Translations under genes and position numbers: made by a program
NCBI GenBank assembly: GCA_020080175.1
Contig: JAGHQL010000089.1
Span: 1-64,000 of the forward strand
Direction: 5' to 3'
Origin: Glutinoglossum americanum
Lineage: Eukaryota; Ascomycota; Geoglossomycetes; Geoglossales; Geoglossaceae
Length of the DNA stretch: 64,000 nt
The notes under the pieces: model-generated
Databases searched by the model: none
Told to the model about the DNA's origin: nothing
Seen by the model: only the letters and a program-made list of their open reading frames with translations
Shown here: positions 1 through 12,109 of the stretch, one piece after another
Layout of the letters: the number at the start of each line of letters is the position of its first letter
How positions within the stretch are numbered: the first letter of the stretch is position 1

Positions 1-57
1 GTCGCGAAAAGCGTTCCAACCGGCCATCCGTTCCAACCGGCCATCTCGGACTCTACA
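1..57. repeat. Right end of a TA-type MITE, cut by the window edge
   Basis: The sequence ends in GGCCATCTCGGACTCTA, which matches the right terminus of the complete MITEs at 16427-16942 and 46923-47297. A 15-base block (TTCCAACCGGCCATC-like) occurs twice in tandem just inside the end. The rest of the element would lie left of the window. Confidence 0.6.
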
Positions 58-732
58 TTGTCTTATATTGCTGCTAGCAAAGATGTTACCTCGCCGGGTG
101 GGCTAGTTCTGGCGAAATGGAGAAAACGAACGTATCGGCTCCTGACTGCAATATAAAAAGGAAACCCTTTTTCGGCCGCCCTCGTTTTTCGTTTGGTTTG
201 AACCGGTTCGTCGTCCAATGGGGTGTACTACGAACTTTGGTGATCTACCGATGTCAACCAGTAGGACTGCCAATGCCCGTGAAGCTTTTGGAAAAAACTC
301 CGGGCAGCTGACAGTAGGTAAGTGTTGAGCGTGTAATTGGCGAGTGAGTCTGGACTTTGGCGAACCCCAGTTCAACTTCCAGCGTGTTCGTGGCAGTGCA
401 TGCGGTGGGGGTGCGTGTTATTGCCCGCATTGGTGGAGCGGCAAATTCCGTCATGGACTTGCAGTTGACTGCTCGCCGATAGAAACTACCGGAGGACCTT
501 CCGCATCCGGCGAGTGGACGCGTACGTGTTTGAACAACTACGTGGGGTGAGCAAGTTCGGCGGTTGGCTTTCAGCCTTGCCTACCTGTTCATGACCCTAC
601 CTTATCGTGCAAAACTACCCTTCGAATATCTAACCAGCCTAGCTCCGCCTCCCTAACGGAAACTCAGTACAGACTATATCCCAATAACTGTTACCTGTAA
701 CCACAGCCATCCAAAATATAACCCCATCCCCT
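58..732. other. Gene-free upstream region
   Basis: No open frame here has family resemblance, and only short frames occur on either strand. The right part should hold the promoter and 5' leader of the protease gene that starts at 733. I see no clear TATA box. Confidence 0.4.
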
Positions 733-2418
733 ATGCGCTGTGTATTGACGATTCCATACATCGTGGGCCTATTGTCGCTCGGTGTTGAATCCATCCAGCT
801 CGTTGAACGGCTTGTTAAACGCAGCAACCCAGCCGCAATTGGACTAAACATCCAGAGAGACCGAGCGATCAGCACCGATGTGTGGAGTAAAGTAAAGAAG
901 AGGGAGAGCACAATAAAGGTCACGCTGGACAATGCTGTGAGTACCACTAATGCTTCGTTAAACCCCGTAGGCGTTTTCTAAGACGAACGTCGTAACACGC
1001 TCACTGCCGAACTAGGAAAGATACTATTTCGCCAATGTCACTGTGGGGATGCCTGGGCAATTCCAGAGACTAACTATCGACACGGGAAGCAGTGACACTT
1101 GGTTCAACTGGGCCGAATCACTCATCTGCCAAAATGATACAACCTATTGCCCATTGAAGGAAGGATGTTGTTTAAGCGGCACCTGTAGGATAGGCTCCGC
1201 TGAGCGATAGCTTGCATCGCACGCAGGTGGTACTGGCTAATCGGTGTTGTGTGCAGATAACCCCAACGCATCATCGAGTTACGTTTATGTGTCTAGTGAT
1301 TTCTCCATTGATTACCAAGACCAATCCGGGGTGCGGGGAGACTACGCGACCGACGTGCTGAAGGTTGGGGGGATTTCTTTGACTAATCTGCAATTTGGAA
1401 TCGGCTATAGTTCTACCAGCTCGGGTTAGCCCCTTCCCTATTCTGAGGAGGCTATGAACCCTCCATGGTGGGCCTAAAATTGGGGACTTATACTCCAACT
1501 GCTTAGGTAGACGGTGTACTTGGAATTGGTTACATGGCCAACGAAGCGTTCGCCACCGACAGCGGGAAGCGGTATCCCAATGTCCCGCAAGCACTTGTCG
1601 ACCAAGGCTTCATCAAGTGTAATGCCTACAGTCTTTGGCTCAACGACCTTGATTCCGCAACCGGCCAACTGCTATTCGGTGGTGTCAATACCGAGAAGTA
1701 TATCGGCAATCTCACCACCTTCCCAATCCGCCAATCGCCCCTCAACGACAGCAGTAGCGGTCCCATCGAATTCTTGATCGACCTGGACGGCATCGGCATT
1801 ACAGACGCCCATGGGAAATCTGAGTCTATTAACGACACTTCCACTCTTGCCCTCCTAGACGCAGGCGCCACTTCCATCAACCTTCACCCAGATGCCGTTC
1901 GGACTATATATCGTAGGTTTAACGTTACTATGTATCAAGGCCTAGCTTTCGTCCCCTGCTCAACAGCAGACGACCTAGCGACGGTCGACTTCCGCTTCGG
2001 TACCATGACTATAAGGGTCCCTCTCGGCGAACTCGTCTTCGACCCGGACTATATTCCCCCCGACCTCTCTACCCCAGAGTGCGTGTTCGGCATCGATGCT
2101 ACAGAACCGGAGGCCCCAAACATCCTAGGCGACACTTTCCTTCGCAGTGCGTATGTGGTTTACGATCTTGATTATAATGAAATCTCCCTAGCTCCTACCA
2201 AGTTTAACTCTACTTCCGACAATATCAAAGAGATCGGGACCGGGCGTGGGTCTGTGCCGGGCGCGACGGGAGCACGAATAACGGCGACGCTGAATCCAAG
2301 TGTTACGTACGCTACGGCTGCAAAGGCTACCCATACCAGTGGGGCAGGCGCCAAAGGGGAGGTTCTAGTTGCCGCGCTGACTGCTATTACTGGTATCGTG
2401 TGTTGGAGTCTTCTATAG
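733..2418 (+). CDS. GPI-anchored pepsin-like aspartic protease (yapsin/OpsB type)
   Basis: This is a secreted A1-family endopeptidase likely held at the plasma membrane or wall by a GPI anchor. Four exons are inferred (733-936, 1016-1184, 1257-1424, 1511-2418), with introns of 79, 72 and 86 nt and consistent phases, giving 482 aa. The order is a signal peptide (from MRCVLTIPYIVGLL), a pro-region with a Lys-Arg site before a TIKVTLDN-like mature start, YYFANVTVG, and the first catalytic motif LTIDTGSSDTW (Asp about 90). The flap region follows, then FGIGY, VLGIGYMANE and the second active-site region LALLDAGAT (Asp about 297). The C-terminus is Ser/Thr/Gly-rich and ends in an uncharged hydrophobic tail (VLVAALTAITGIVCWSLL), as expected of a GPI signal. 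The second motif reads D-A-G-A where the family normally has D-S/T-G-S/T, which could lower activity. Family assignment is firm; activity is not. Confidence 0.88.
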
Positions 2419-4899
2419 GATCTCTACTGAATAAAATGAACGAATGAGGGGCCAGATAGCAGCACTGTCTATGAGAAGAAGCAAGAGAAGAATGGTATTA
2501 TTGGTAAACCGCTTGACTTGCGTGATGTGCAAGAAGATGGAAGCAAAGTACAGGAGAGAGCTTCTTATAGACCTCTTGTTAACCAGCCACTCCGCTGGAA
2601 GGTTCCTCCCGATATCGGCACCGATACCGGTCTCCCACACCTCATGGTTAGAACCAATTTAATCAGCACCGGTTACAAGGGCAATCCCAATAAGGGGTAC
2701 ATGAGTGCGCGTGCAAGCGGGCCAAGAAGCAACGGGCTACTCAGTCAATCATTTCAAGCGAATAAACGAACTCACGAATTGCTGGTAATAGGCGGGTACG
2801 AAGGTACTAACTACTTCGGCAAAGTGTAGACCATTCATAAACAGTTCACATGTGGGGGCGGCTGTCTTTGAAGGGACAAATAAATGCCTTTTGGCGGTTT
2901 CGCAGCCCCTCCACTAAATTGCACTTTGACTTACATCACGTCGTAGAAGCCATACCGCTTTTTCGCAGGATTAAGTGTCCCCTAGCATCCCTCTAGGTTT
3001 TTAGTTTAAATGTAGTTGGTTTGACTAAGCTGAAATGAACCGTTTCTAGCATTGAGGTTCTCCCGCTACACCCGTTTTCGCATAGTTGCTATAAGGTAGC
3101 TTACTCGACCACGGTCATTGAAGTCCTACTGCCTATCTAGATGTACCGTCAAATTCACTGGTAGTGTTGTCGGTATGCTCGTGTTGGCGGAATGGTCACG
3201 GGGGTTAACAATTGCACAATATACGTAATCGTAGCTAGCTCAATAGAATAGAATTGATTTAATTACTATATAACATTTGGGGCGACTCGCGGGGTCCTTA
3301 TATGCTCAATAGTATTCAGTCCAGGCCGCCGACAGCTTACTCAGGGGTAAAAAGGGGTAATTGACCAAGACGGTGGCCAAGGTTTTTCGGGCACCTAGCC
3401 ATGAAACAACATAGTATGGCAATACTTATGCTAATATGATAAAACAAGAAGCAACTGAAAAGTAGCTCTTTCATAGAGCAAGGTCTGGCCGAGCGCCATG
3501 CTTGGCCGGCTATTCCCAAATAGGAAGGTGGGAACCTTAGGGCAAAAAGAGTTTTATAGTCGTCACAATAGGCCTGAGGTCGAGAACACCTCCCTGGCGG
3601 ATGCGGATAGGGTACCGAGAACAACAGATAGGAATTTAGAGCCCAGTGCTAACACGCCCTAAGATAGTTCGGACACCCTCGAGATGTCTCAAGCATGAGA
3701 TTAAATTATGATAATTTGACCCTCAACGAAATGACTTACGGTACTGTTTGTTACGGATGGGCTATGCATGTAAGAACGGAAGGTATCGGGTGGATGGAAT
3801 TGATTGTAGACTTACCCAGGTCCTAGAATGAGCGAACCCGGGGGTTCTTGTAGTGTCTGATGGCTGAAAGGAACGGTTCGGTGAACCTCGCCAAAATTGC
3901 ATGGCAGATGTGATTTTCTCAACTTCCGAACCCAATAAAAAATCCCTGAACTGACTTTGGTATATCTTTCATAACCTGGTTCTACTCCTTACCTTAACCC
4001 TGTAGTCTCGTAGGAAGGACGTTTGCTTTATTCAAAAAAGGTTTATATCTTACCGGGCGGAAATTTGGATTTTTAGGCCCTTCTGGAGGGTTAGTCTGGT
4101 ACTCAGGACTGCAGTGTAGCCATTATTTAAATTTTCTACCGGCCTTTATTGAGGGATGCCTATATCATCCTGTTTCTTGAGTTGCAATAGATTTAGAAGT
4201 TGTTGGTGGCTATGGTGGGTTTTTAAAAATATGCGAAAAGTATAGGTTTCCGCTTTACAAGTTTGGTGGGGTTGACGGGTACCGCTCCTTCCAGCCATCC
4301 GTTCCTTTCGGCCATCTCGGGCCCTACCTGCAGGATGTTGCTGGGGCTGTGGGTGAACAAACGTAAAAGGGTAAGGATGAGCACTAATTAATATATTGGA
4401 TCATCGCGGTCCATAGGTCGGTGGCTGGGCACTGCCTGCTCCAACACCGCTCACCGACTACTTTGGCATACTCCTACGCGTTTCTGCACACTCAATTTTA
4501 TCACAAGCGCTTGTAGTTGGCAAAATTACATGTACAAAAAAGAGAGTTCCCAAAGTGCGGTCTGCGAAGGCGGGGATGCGAAGGGCAATTCTCCTAATCC
4601 ACCACATAGACTAATCTCGCCTGTGCCTTCTGGATGGCCTCTTTGACTGCAAGTGCGGGGTCTTAGAGCCTGCACATTACGTCCTTTAGGCGATAGCAGG
4701 GCGTCCTACTAGTGTCGGTTGCGTGCGCCGTATCCTGGTTAGCTGCTCTAAATGGTGGTTCGAGCTCGTGCCTAGTGGGGTGCATATCAGGAAAAATCGA
4801 GTGCGGACAATGCGACCTCATGAGCTTTCCCCTGAGTCCTCAGGAAGGATCGCAAGGGGCGGGAGTGAAGATCGCTAAGATTACTGGTACGGGTGCTAG
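2419..4899. other. Long gene-free stretch with MITE-like debris
   Basis: About 2.5 kb holds only short unconvincing frames. Near 4285-4325 there is a degenerate MITE end (a TTCCxxCCGGCCAT-like block followed by GGCCATCTCGGGCCCTA), close to the family seen at 1-57. The moderately AT-rich composition and lack of family signal suggest decayed repeats. Confidence 0.4.
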
Positions 4900-5406
4900 T
4901 GATGGGTCTAGTATGTAGGGGGTTTTCATCTTTGCAATTGCTTATGGTCCCCTTGGGAGGTCGCTGGTGTTTTGGTATCGCTGTCCTATGCCAAAAGCCT
5001 CAGTTGACGCCTGTATTATGTCAGAAAAGCTTATCCGCCATGGGCGAAACCCCGAAGGGCAGACCTCAAGCGCCCTATTGTAGCTTGGGGAGAGAAGTGA
5101 GGCGGACGGGGTGAGGATGATGTGGGTTGCCCCTCCAGATCTGAGTTTTCCGCTATGAAGACAAGGTACATCAGAATGGTGAAATGTTAGGGTAGATCAC
5201 CGGGTGTCGGTTGCCTATCCCAGCGTCAAATTTTCTCTTCCACTCTATCTCTTACGTGCAACACGAGTTAACCTAGGGTCCGAAACGAGCTCGTATGAGC
5301 ATTGGTGCTTGGCACCCAACTGAAGAGCCGGGTCGTCGCCTCGATTTCATTCCGTTCCTGCTGTTCGCATCAATCATACTATATTTCGTATCTTACGTTC
5401 TAGAGG

Positions 5407-6802
5407 ATGGTCTTTGCTTGGCTTATTTCCGCGTTCTATACGCTCTCATTTCCACAAGCCCAGTTGTACGACTCCCGCCTTGACGAATCTCATTGGAGAA
5501 GTCCAAAAGAGTGAGTCTAGTGGTTAAATCTCGGATGGATGAGTGAATGGATAGCTAACACCGCCTACCTACCCCAAATACAGTGCTATAGACGATATCG
5601 CACGCCTTTTGTGGCACAGGTTGTTCGCGCCCGATGCTGCTGCTACGATTGCCGACGCAATCAGTAGATATGGTTACCGGCTAGAGGGAGAGGAGATGTA
5701 CAGAGCCATTTTGATGGAAACTGTGAAGGTTGACCAAGCGCTTCTAGATTGTGTGCCGGATAAGCATCGGTCCGGCCTGCTAGAATATTGGTCTTCGGTC
5801 AATCCCCTTGCCCGCCGACAGGGCACGTCATCGCTGGCTGTCACCACCACCACCATCACTAAGTTCATTTCTCCAACCACTACAACCAAAACCCCTTCAT
5901 CCACAATCCCAACCACCCCCACAACATTCTCAGTCGCTCCAAAGACTCCCAAGTCTGTGACGACTGATACTATCTTGGTTCCCCCTATTGCACGGACCAA
6001 TTCGACAATTCCCACACTCACAACCTCCCAGGCCGCCATTGGCTCTTCCCGAAGCGCTTTGCGGACAAGCCCGTCAAGTTTGGCACCCACCGGGGGCTCA
6101 TCGCAAACAGTAAGCACAGTGCCGCAAACGAATGGCGCGGCGACCACGCCCTCCACCGGTGGTGCCAGTAGTCTAGGCGGCCTACCAAGGGGTGCCAAAA
6201 TTGGCATCGCGGTCGCGGCTCCAGTCATTATCATCTTACTCGCAGGCATCGCTATTCTCCTTTGGATGAACCGGAGATACAAACGTAAACTAGGGCTACC
6301 ACGTCATAATGATAAGTTACCCATCGAACGGGGTTCCAGCGTCGCTGAGGTGATGTCACAAGAAGTCAAGGGGCCCCAGCATCCGAGCAATATACCAGAA
6401 ATGGATGGTGCCGGAACCCTACACTCATGGTTTCCTTCCCAGAAAAGTGAGCTTCGCGACACTTCGCGAGCAGAGGTAGCTGCAACCCCCGCAACACACG
6501 GCGAGAGCTTCCTCAACACAGGAACTTCAGAGCTCCCTGCGGGGGGACCTACACAGAACTTTGAAGCCCAAAATCCATCCGACACGCTCAAAGAAGCCAC
6601 AACATCTTCTGGATGTCTCTCATGGAAGCCTCCGAGTTCGACCGAGCACGCGGACCCACCCCAGCTCCAAGCCGATAGGGGCAACACCGCAGGCCCTCTG
6701 AGCGAACGCGAAAGTCAGATCCGGGAATTGGAGGAGCAGCGGCAGAAGCTAGGTGCAGAGCAACAAGCCCTTCAGGAACGGCTGAGCAGGCTGCGCGCGT
6801 AA
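5407..6802 (+). CDS. Type I membrane protein, unknown function (paralog A)
   Basis: Two exons are inferred (5407-5510 and 5584-6802) with a 73-nt intron (GTGAGT...ACAG), giving 440 aa. Exon 1 supplies a plausible signal peptide (MVFAWLISAFYTLSFPQAQ) and continues into DSRLDESHWRSPKD. The lumenal or external part has a conserved block (AIDDIARLLWHRLFAPDAA through LLEYWSSV), then a long Ser/Thr/Pro-rich stalk likely to be O-glycosylated. One membrane span follows at about residues 240-262 (IGIAVAAPVIIILLAGIAILLW) with a positive stop-transfer NRRYKRK. The cytosolic tail ends in a charged coiled coil (ERESQIRELEEQRQKLG...). The layout resembles fungal wall-stress or surface sensors, but I do not recognise the ectodomain. 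Conservation of the exon 1 frame, splice sites and start in the paralog at 14898 supports the model. Confidence 0.75.
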
Positions 6803-7127
6803 GGAGCAAGGAGGTGGGTAGGATACTACGGTCCCTCCAAGGGCTTCGTTTCTGTCCGGACTAAATAATCTGTAGGTAAATAGACATATCAAGCTATTCA
6901 ACGTGACATCGTCTTGTTACTGACGATCCCTTCTGCCTTCGTAAAGCTCCCAGTGTCTCGCAAGGTGAAATAAATCACTTGCTTTCCCACCGAAAAATGA
7001 GCTCCGGCTTCAACCTTGCGCAGCTTTAGTACCTTAGTGATTCTGGAGATGGCGTAGTCCCGGTAGTTGCAACAGGACCGCAGGGGCTCTTAGGGCCCTT
7101 AGCTTTGTCCGATGGCGGTGGCCCTGT

Positions 7128-7171
7128 CCTAATAAAATAACCAATTCTACCTAATAAAATAACCAATTCTA
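7128..7171. repeat. Perfect 22-bp tandem duplication
   Basis: The unit CCTAATAAAATAACCAATTC plus TA occurs twice without mismatch. It lies in the 3' part of duplication copy A and is absent from the matching place in copy B, so it arose after the duplication. Confidence 0.85.
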
Positions 7172-7220
7172 CCTTAAGGCTAGAAGTAGTCAGTAGATCT
7201 AGAATGTGCTCTAGCCGTGC

Positions 7221-7724
7221 TCCACTGAAGTTTTTAGCTGACTTGCTATTTTAACATCGAAATATTGGCGAAGCCCCACCTAGTTAAATGATGCCTAACT
7301 ACTAGTAAAACAACAAGCGCTTTCAGTTATTACAACATGATGAGGTAGGGCTGCAGTTGCCGTAGTAATGAAGGTGGAAGATGAGGCTTCTATGTTCGAG
7401 ACCTCTCACCATGGCGGAGGCACTGCCAAGCAGTCCGAGGGGCGTGTGCCACCCACAAAGCAGTTATTTCAGTGTATGTAGCTTCTTGGTAAGGTAGTTA
7501 GATGCTACAAAAATCCTCTTTAACCATCTCCAATTCCACATGCCCGCGGCCAGCCCATAACCGCGAAGATACCTAATTCTCACTTCCTGTATTCGAAGCT
7601 CATAGCTAATAGAGCCTCGGACACGAGTCGCTGAAACCCAGTGCCGATATCGGCGCCGCGACTGGCGAAATCGCTACTGCCCCCACCTTCCGGTTTGGGC
7701 CTCGAGTTTCAACATCAACCATCC
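7221..7724. other. Intergenic region
   Basis: No supported gene is seen in this stretch. It is presumably the upstream region of the gene that starts at 7725. Confidence 0.4.
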
Positions 7725-8396
7725 ATGGCACAAGATCCGAAAGCCAAATATGTGCTCGCACAGCGGGTAGATGGCGACTTAGTTGATGCAGTTTATGCGG
7801 AAATAGAGCTTCCTCACGTGGCTGAGTCCGTGAACACTCACCGGATCGAAGCCGTCGCTCGTGGGATGCCGATGACATCTTGTACAATTAGATGGACGGC
7901 CGCGTGTCAAAACGTTCTGAAACATTTCCAGACAGTAAGGGCCACATGTATTCTTCTTGGGCGGCGTCTGACAATACAGGCCATTCAACCCCACACCGAA
8001 CTAAAGGATACCTGGGTACGGCAATACGGCCTATCCTATTTCCCTAGAAGGAAAACCACTTCTGGGAACATTTCGGTGCCTCTCCCCGACAACGTGTGTG
8101 CCGCCATTATCTGCATCAAGTACAACAGCCGTTTCCCTCGTCTAATACAAAAAGAAAATCTCAATCCCATCACTGGTCATTATCCGCTCCCAGCTACTGG
8201 GAGCGCCTCGGAGTTGGGGCTGGAACCTGGCCAGATCATGGTTCACGGGAGCAAGTACTTCATTGAGTATCCTGCTGGGTATGATGGGACTCACAAAACG
8301 CTTGATGGGGCTGAGGAAGGTGCGGACGGTGGGTTTGCAATTACACTCTTTTGTGAGAAGTATAACACTGGGGCTGGAAATGCGGAGGGGTCATGA
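7725..8396 (+). CDS. Unrecognised protein of about 223 aa
   Basis: I do not recognise the family. The frame opens at ATG 7725 (MAQDPKAKYVLAQRVDGDL) and runs to a TGA at 8394-8396. It is a soluble-looking protein with no signal peptide or membrane span and a mixed alpha/beta composition. Blocks that look constrained include IEAVARGMPM, IRWTAACQNVL, SVPLPDNVCAAIICIKYN and HGSKYFIEYPAGYDGTHKTL. A possible 45-nt intron (GTAAGG...ATACAG, 7935-7979) is in phase, so the protein could be 223 aa or, spliced, 208 aa; splicing would join HFQT directly to IQPHTELKD. Extra 5' exons cannot be excluded. The neighbours give no functional clue. Confidence 0.55.
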   Translation: MAQDPKAKYVLAQRVDGDLVDAVYAEIELPHVAESVNTHRIEAVARGMPMTSCTIRWTAACQNVLKHFQTVRATCILLGRRLTIQAIQPHTELKDTWVRQYGLSYFPRRKTTSGNISVPLPDNVCAAIICIKYNSRFPRLIQKENLNPITGHYPLPATGSASELGLEPGQIMVHGSKYFIEYPAGYDGTHKTLDGAEEGADGGFAITLFCEKYNTGAGNAEGS

Positions 8397-10238
8397 GGAG
8401 TGTATCCTTGATGGGCTGGTTGAAGTCAAGTGGTACTACAGGCCAATAAGCGTCTAGCGACTTGTCAGATACAACGGGGTCGATAACCCTAGTGTAGGCT
8501 GGACATAGAATCACATCGCGGGTAAATACTAGATATGTTGCCAACGTCTTGGGGATTCCGGTTCTTATGTGATCCAAGCTAACCGCAGCCGGCCGCATCG
8601 ATTTGGACGGTCGCGTTATCGCTTCCCCGTCGGTAATGGTAGTAAGTTGCGAATGAGCACGCCTGCGGATGGAAAGGGTATAGTGGGTCGCTGACCTTTT
8701 GTCTCGGGGTTATTCATTAAAGCTAGTGGTGCGAACGAGCTTTAGCCAACCTTCGTTTCTGATATCTCCGCACATGTGTGTTGGAAAACCCGATCTACTA
8801 GTTGGTTGTGCTCATGGACATATATAGAAACAGTAATTTGCTATCTACAGAACACTCACATAAAATCTATATATAAATTTCAGATTCAAGATTTTGTATG
8901 AGATATATCGAATAATATGATGTGTATAATTGCAATACTTATGACTAGTATTTGACATGCCTTTAAAATACCAGTACCCACCGCTTGCCGGGGCACCACC
9001 GTCGACCAAGGCCTCTATTATAGAGCAGCGACATGAATACAAGAGTTGAGATCACTGTCTGTTTCACCACTAAGGCTAGTGTCATCGCCTTCATTACGAA
9101 AAAATGGTGTTGGGGTATGGCATTGCCTACTAATGCACCGAAAGGGTGCCTCTGCCTGACAACATCGCCTCTTTACCGATGCCTCTTTAATTTCCACCAT
9201 CGCTATCTCTCGGCCTCTCCCAACTCTCTATTCTAGCCGGTTAGTGCTTTCCCTTCCACCTAGAGTACACACTTCCTGAACTACGTGTTTAGATGGCCTT
9301 CCATTTCGCCTATGGGCTATAGAGGTAGAAAGGGCGACAGGAGTCTAGCAGTACCACGAACAGATCTCAATTATCTAGTTTCTTGGGCTCCAAGCGAAAG
9401 AATAACCTTTGTTTATTTTCTATGTGTATTGAAACCTGTATTGCGAGATATAAGGTCGGGTGGTAAAAAGCGTCTCGGTCGCCGGCGGTGTCTCGGTAGG
9501 CGGCGGGCACTGGTACTTGATGGGTAGAATCGTTTAATAGGCCTAATCGGAAGTGAAGACTGCTAAAATTTTGGTAAAAGTACTTTGCAGCCAGTTCAGT
9601 ACATATTGGAAGATTTCATCAGTACAACTACTTATAGAGAAGCTGCTGATGTTTCAGTATGGCTGCCCTCTGTTGAAAGACTTAGTCGCCACCTGTGTCA
9701 GGTTCGAAAGCTTATTCGCTGGGGGTGGAATTTTAAACGAGTGAGTCTCAAACGGCCTAGCGCGGGCTGGAGAGGAAAGAAGTAAGGAGGTGAAGAGGTG
9801 TAGTTTAATTAAGTGAACCGTTTAGGCTCTGGCGATACGCCTGTTTTTGTTGTGGGTGTGCTGTGGCGCCGCCACATGAAAACTTCGTCGACGTTCTTCC
9901 TAATCGGAAAAGGGGGAAATCACGTGAATTAACCCTGACCCCTATTCTATAGTCGTCGTAAGGGAGTAAGGGACCGACACACTCCAAGGTGGTTCGAGCG
10001 CGAACTCGAGATATTCGCCAAATTTTGGTTGGTTCACGAAAGCATTCCAAATGGACTCTAGCCCAAATCTAAGCGCGCCCTAAAAAGGCAGGCAGGGTTC
10101 TCTTGGGGTCCTGTTCTAGGATCTGGAGGAGAGCTAGTTTCAGCCAAGGCTATTGCTTGAAGCTCAATTAAGCCCTTTGAATCGTATCTATTATCCATCC
10201 ATTTGGACGGTTCTCTTTGCTAACGTTTCCGCTTCGAA
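8397..10238. other. Gene-free stretch with an AT-rich block
   Basis: No gene is supported. An AT-rich segment lies at about 8800-8970. The stretch also holds a duplicon fragment (9541-9800, listed separately). The last few hundred bases should contain the promoter of the CorA-like gene. Confidence 0.4.
9541..9800 (+). repeat. Duplicon fragment, copy C (upstream part only)
   Basis: This matches 14341-14535 of copy B and, more weakly, about 4900-5040 of copy A. Blocks include ACTACTTATAGAGAAGCTGC and ACTTAGTCGCCACCTGTGTC. Only the part upstream of the membrane-protein gene is present. Read in one frame, copies B and C both encode TTTYREAAxVSxWLxSxxRLSRHLC, which hints that the segment was once coding. 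Confidence 0.7.
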
Positions 10239-11864
10239 ATGGCAGACCCCAGTTCCAGCGGTCCCGGGCCATCATACGACACCTACGCAGACTATGTCGC
10301 ATCAGTCTACGGGGTTAGATATGGTGGATTTGCCTGGCTCGTGGGATTCCTTCGGAAAGGCTATGAAGTCCGCTTTTGGGAGTATCAACAGCCGCAAATT
10401 GAAATCCATGTTCTGGATAGTGTTAACGACACTCTGGAGAGCTGGTCTTTTGTTGCACCAAGGCGCGGACCTGTAGATCAATCGTTCCTTAATGTGCTGA
10501 GAAAACCTCCATCAGAGAGACGTACGCGACTGATATTGCTACAATGTGGGCAACTGGGGGACACCAACGGCTCCTATATTGATGCGATTGGTCTTCATTA
10601 CCTGCTCGATCCGTACTTCTTTTCCGCTCACTTTGACCTATGTCGAGATTTGACCGAGTCCGGGATTATTGGTCGGTCCTATGGACCATCTGCACTTCCT
10701 TCAGGAAGACGTTTTTTGCAAATCGTGACGGACCGAAAAAATAGCTTCATGACCGCAACTTGGAGGATATCGAGCCAAGAGCGCACTTGTAAGCTGACCT
10801 TTGATTTGACGGTCGGGCCCTCCAGCTGACGTATCCCAGTCATCGTGCTTGGACTGGATCATTCCAACCCTGATAGACTCACCAAGCTGCGCGATGAACT
10901 ACTAAAGGACAACTCACCAATAAAGACCAGAATATATGATGAGAATCCCGCCGACTACCTCTTTCCATACGTCCGAGACTCTGCGCGCGCTGCAGCATCT
11001 CTCTGTAATCGGCATGCTCATTTCGATGCGGATCCTGATGGCATCCATGGCGCCAGCCCTTTTACCTGGCAGTGGAACCAAAGTAACCGCCGCGCCTTAA
11101 TCTCCTCCATGAATAGCCTTGCAAGGTTCGTCGCATATCCAGAGATCGACACCGGTGTCAGGCCGCTAAAACTGCGATCGCTATTACCGGATTACGCTGC
11201 TCTCATTAAGGAAGCTGAAGTCACCGGACTTGACTTTCAGGGACTCCTCCAGCAGCGGGCAAACTCGGCGGCCATGGAGGAGACGAAGAGGGGAATAGCC
11301 CAGGCCGATTCAGTTCGAAGGTGATATGCCTTTGGCTACTTTTGAAATCACTGACTGACTTAGCCATCTCACAGGCTTGCGCTAGTTGCTTTCGTTTTCA
11401 TCCCCCTTAATTTCGCCACATCATTCTTCGGCATGAACTTTGAGCAACTGGGAACTGGAACGTTAAATATCGGGTACTTTTTCCTACTTGCTGCTTTGGC
11501 GGGAGGGTTGTCTCTCGCGCTCTCTACGACTTTAAAGCCCATTGAAGCAGCCTGGCTTCAAGCAAGATATCGTTTTGCGCTGCGAGAATACCAAGATAAT
11601 GACAAAGAGCTGGTGGCAAGTATCACGAAGCGTCAGATAATCTGGGCGTTTGTTAGGCGCCACTTCCCGCCCGCCAGAATGGTTTATGAGTCATGGGAGG
11701 ATGCCAAATACAACTCGGATAACCCTGACGAACTTCCTCTCTTCACTACTCTGTATAGTATAGGTTGTAATGGCGCTCGTAGCCGGGCTCGGAGGCTTTG
11801 GAACTCTGGGCCTTTTGCTGCCAAGCCGGCTGCAGATGCACCACAGGATCGACCAGAAGCATGA
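10239..11864 (+). CDS. CorA-like membrane protein (fungal Mg2+-transporter-like family)
   Basis: Three exons are inferred (10239-10788, 10840-11320, 11375-11864) with introns of 51 and 54 nt in consistent phase, giving about 506 aa. The N-terminal two thirds is a large soluble domain. The C-terminal part has two membrane spans, the first ending in the CorA signature: RLALVAFVFIPLNFATSFFGMN, with GMN at about residues 362-364, followed by a second span (YFFLLAALAGGLSLALS). CorA proteins are pentameric Mg2+/divalent channels. This group of fungal relatives has diverged soluble domains, and transport is not proven. The extreme C-terminus (after about 11750) is the least certain part, because a further intron near a GTATAG at about 11754 is possible. 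Confidence 0.8.
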
Positions 11865-12109
11865 GGCGCTTTTGCATGTTGGGGATAAGTACTCTGCCAC
11901 AGACTATCCCCTGAATATCTCGCGAGCCTCAGAACATGTCACTTATCTCCTCGGTAGTAATATTAGCTAGTTGTCAGTTATTCTCTTGTCAGGGGTAGAT
12001 TACCTACCGCACCCACGACTTGCTTAATCTAATCGTCCTTCTACCTACCAGACGAGCTTATACCTCCACAGTAGGCATATTCTTTTAAAGTCTCTACTAG
12101 AATGCACTG

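Larger units (their letters stand above)
4900..7220. repeat. Segmental duplication, copy A
   Basis: This block is collinear with 14341-17245. It includes an upstream region (weak over 4900-5100, clear from about 5100), both exons of the membrane-protein gene, the intron, and about 400 bp downstream, where a GCGAGGAGGTGGGTA-like block, an ATCTGTAGGTA-like block and CTCTTAGGG...GATGGCGGTGG match copy B. The arms are clearly diverged, so the duplication is not recent. Copy B holds about 640 bp of extra sequence after its stop codon, mostly a MITE. Confidence 0.75.
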
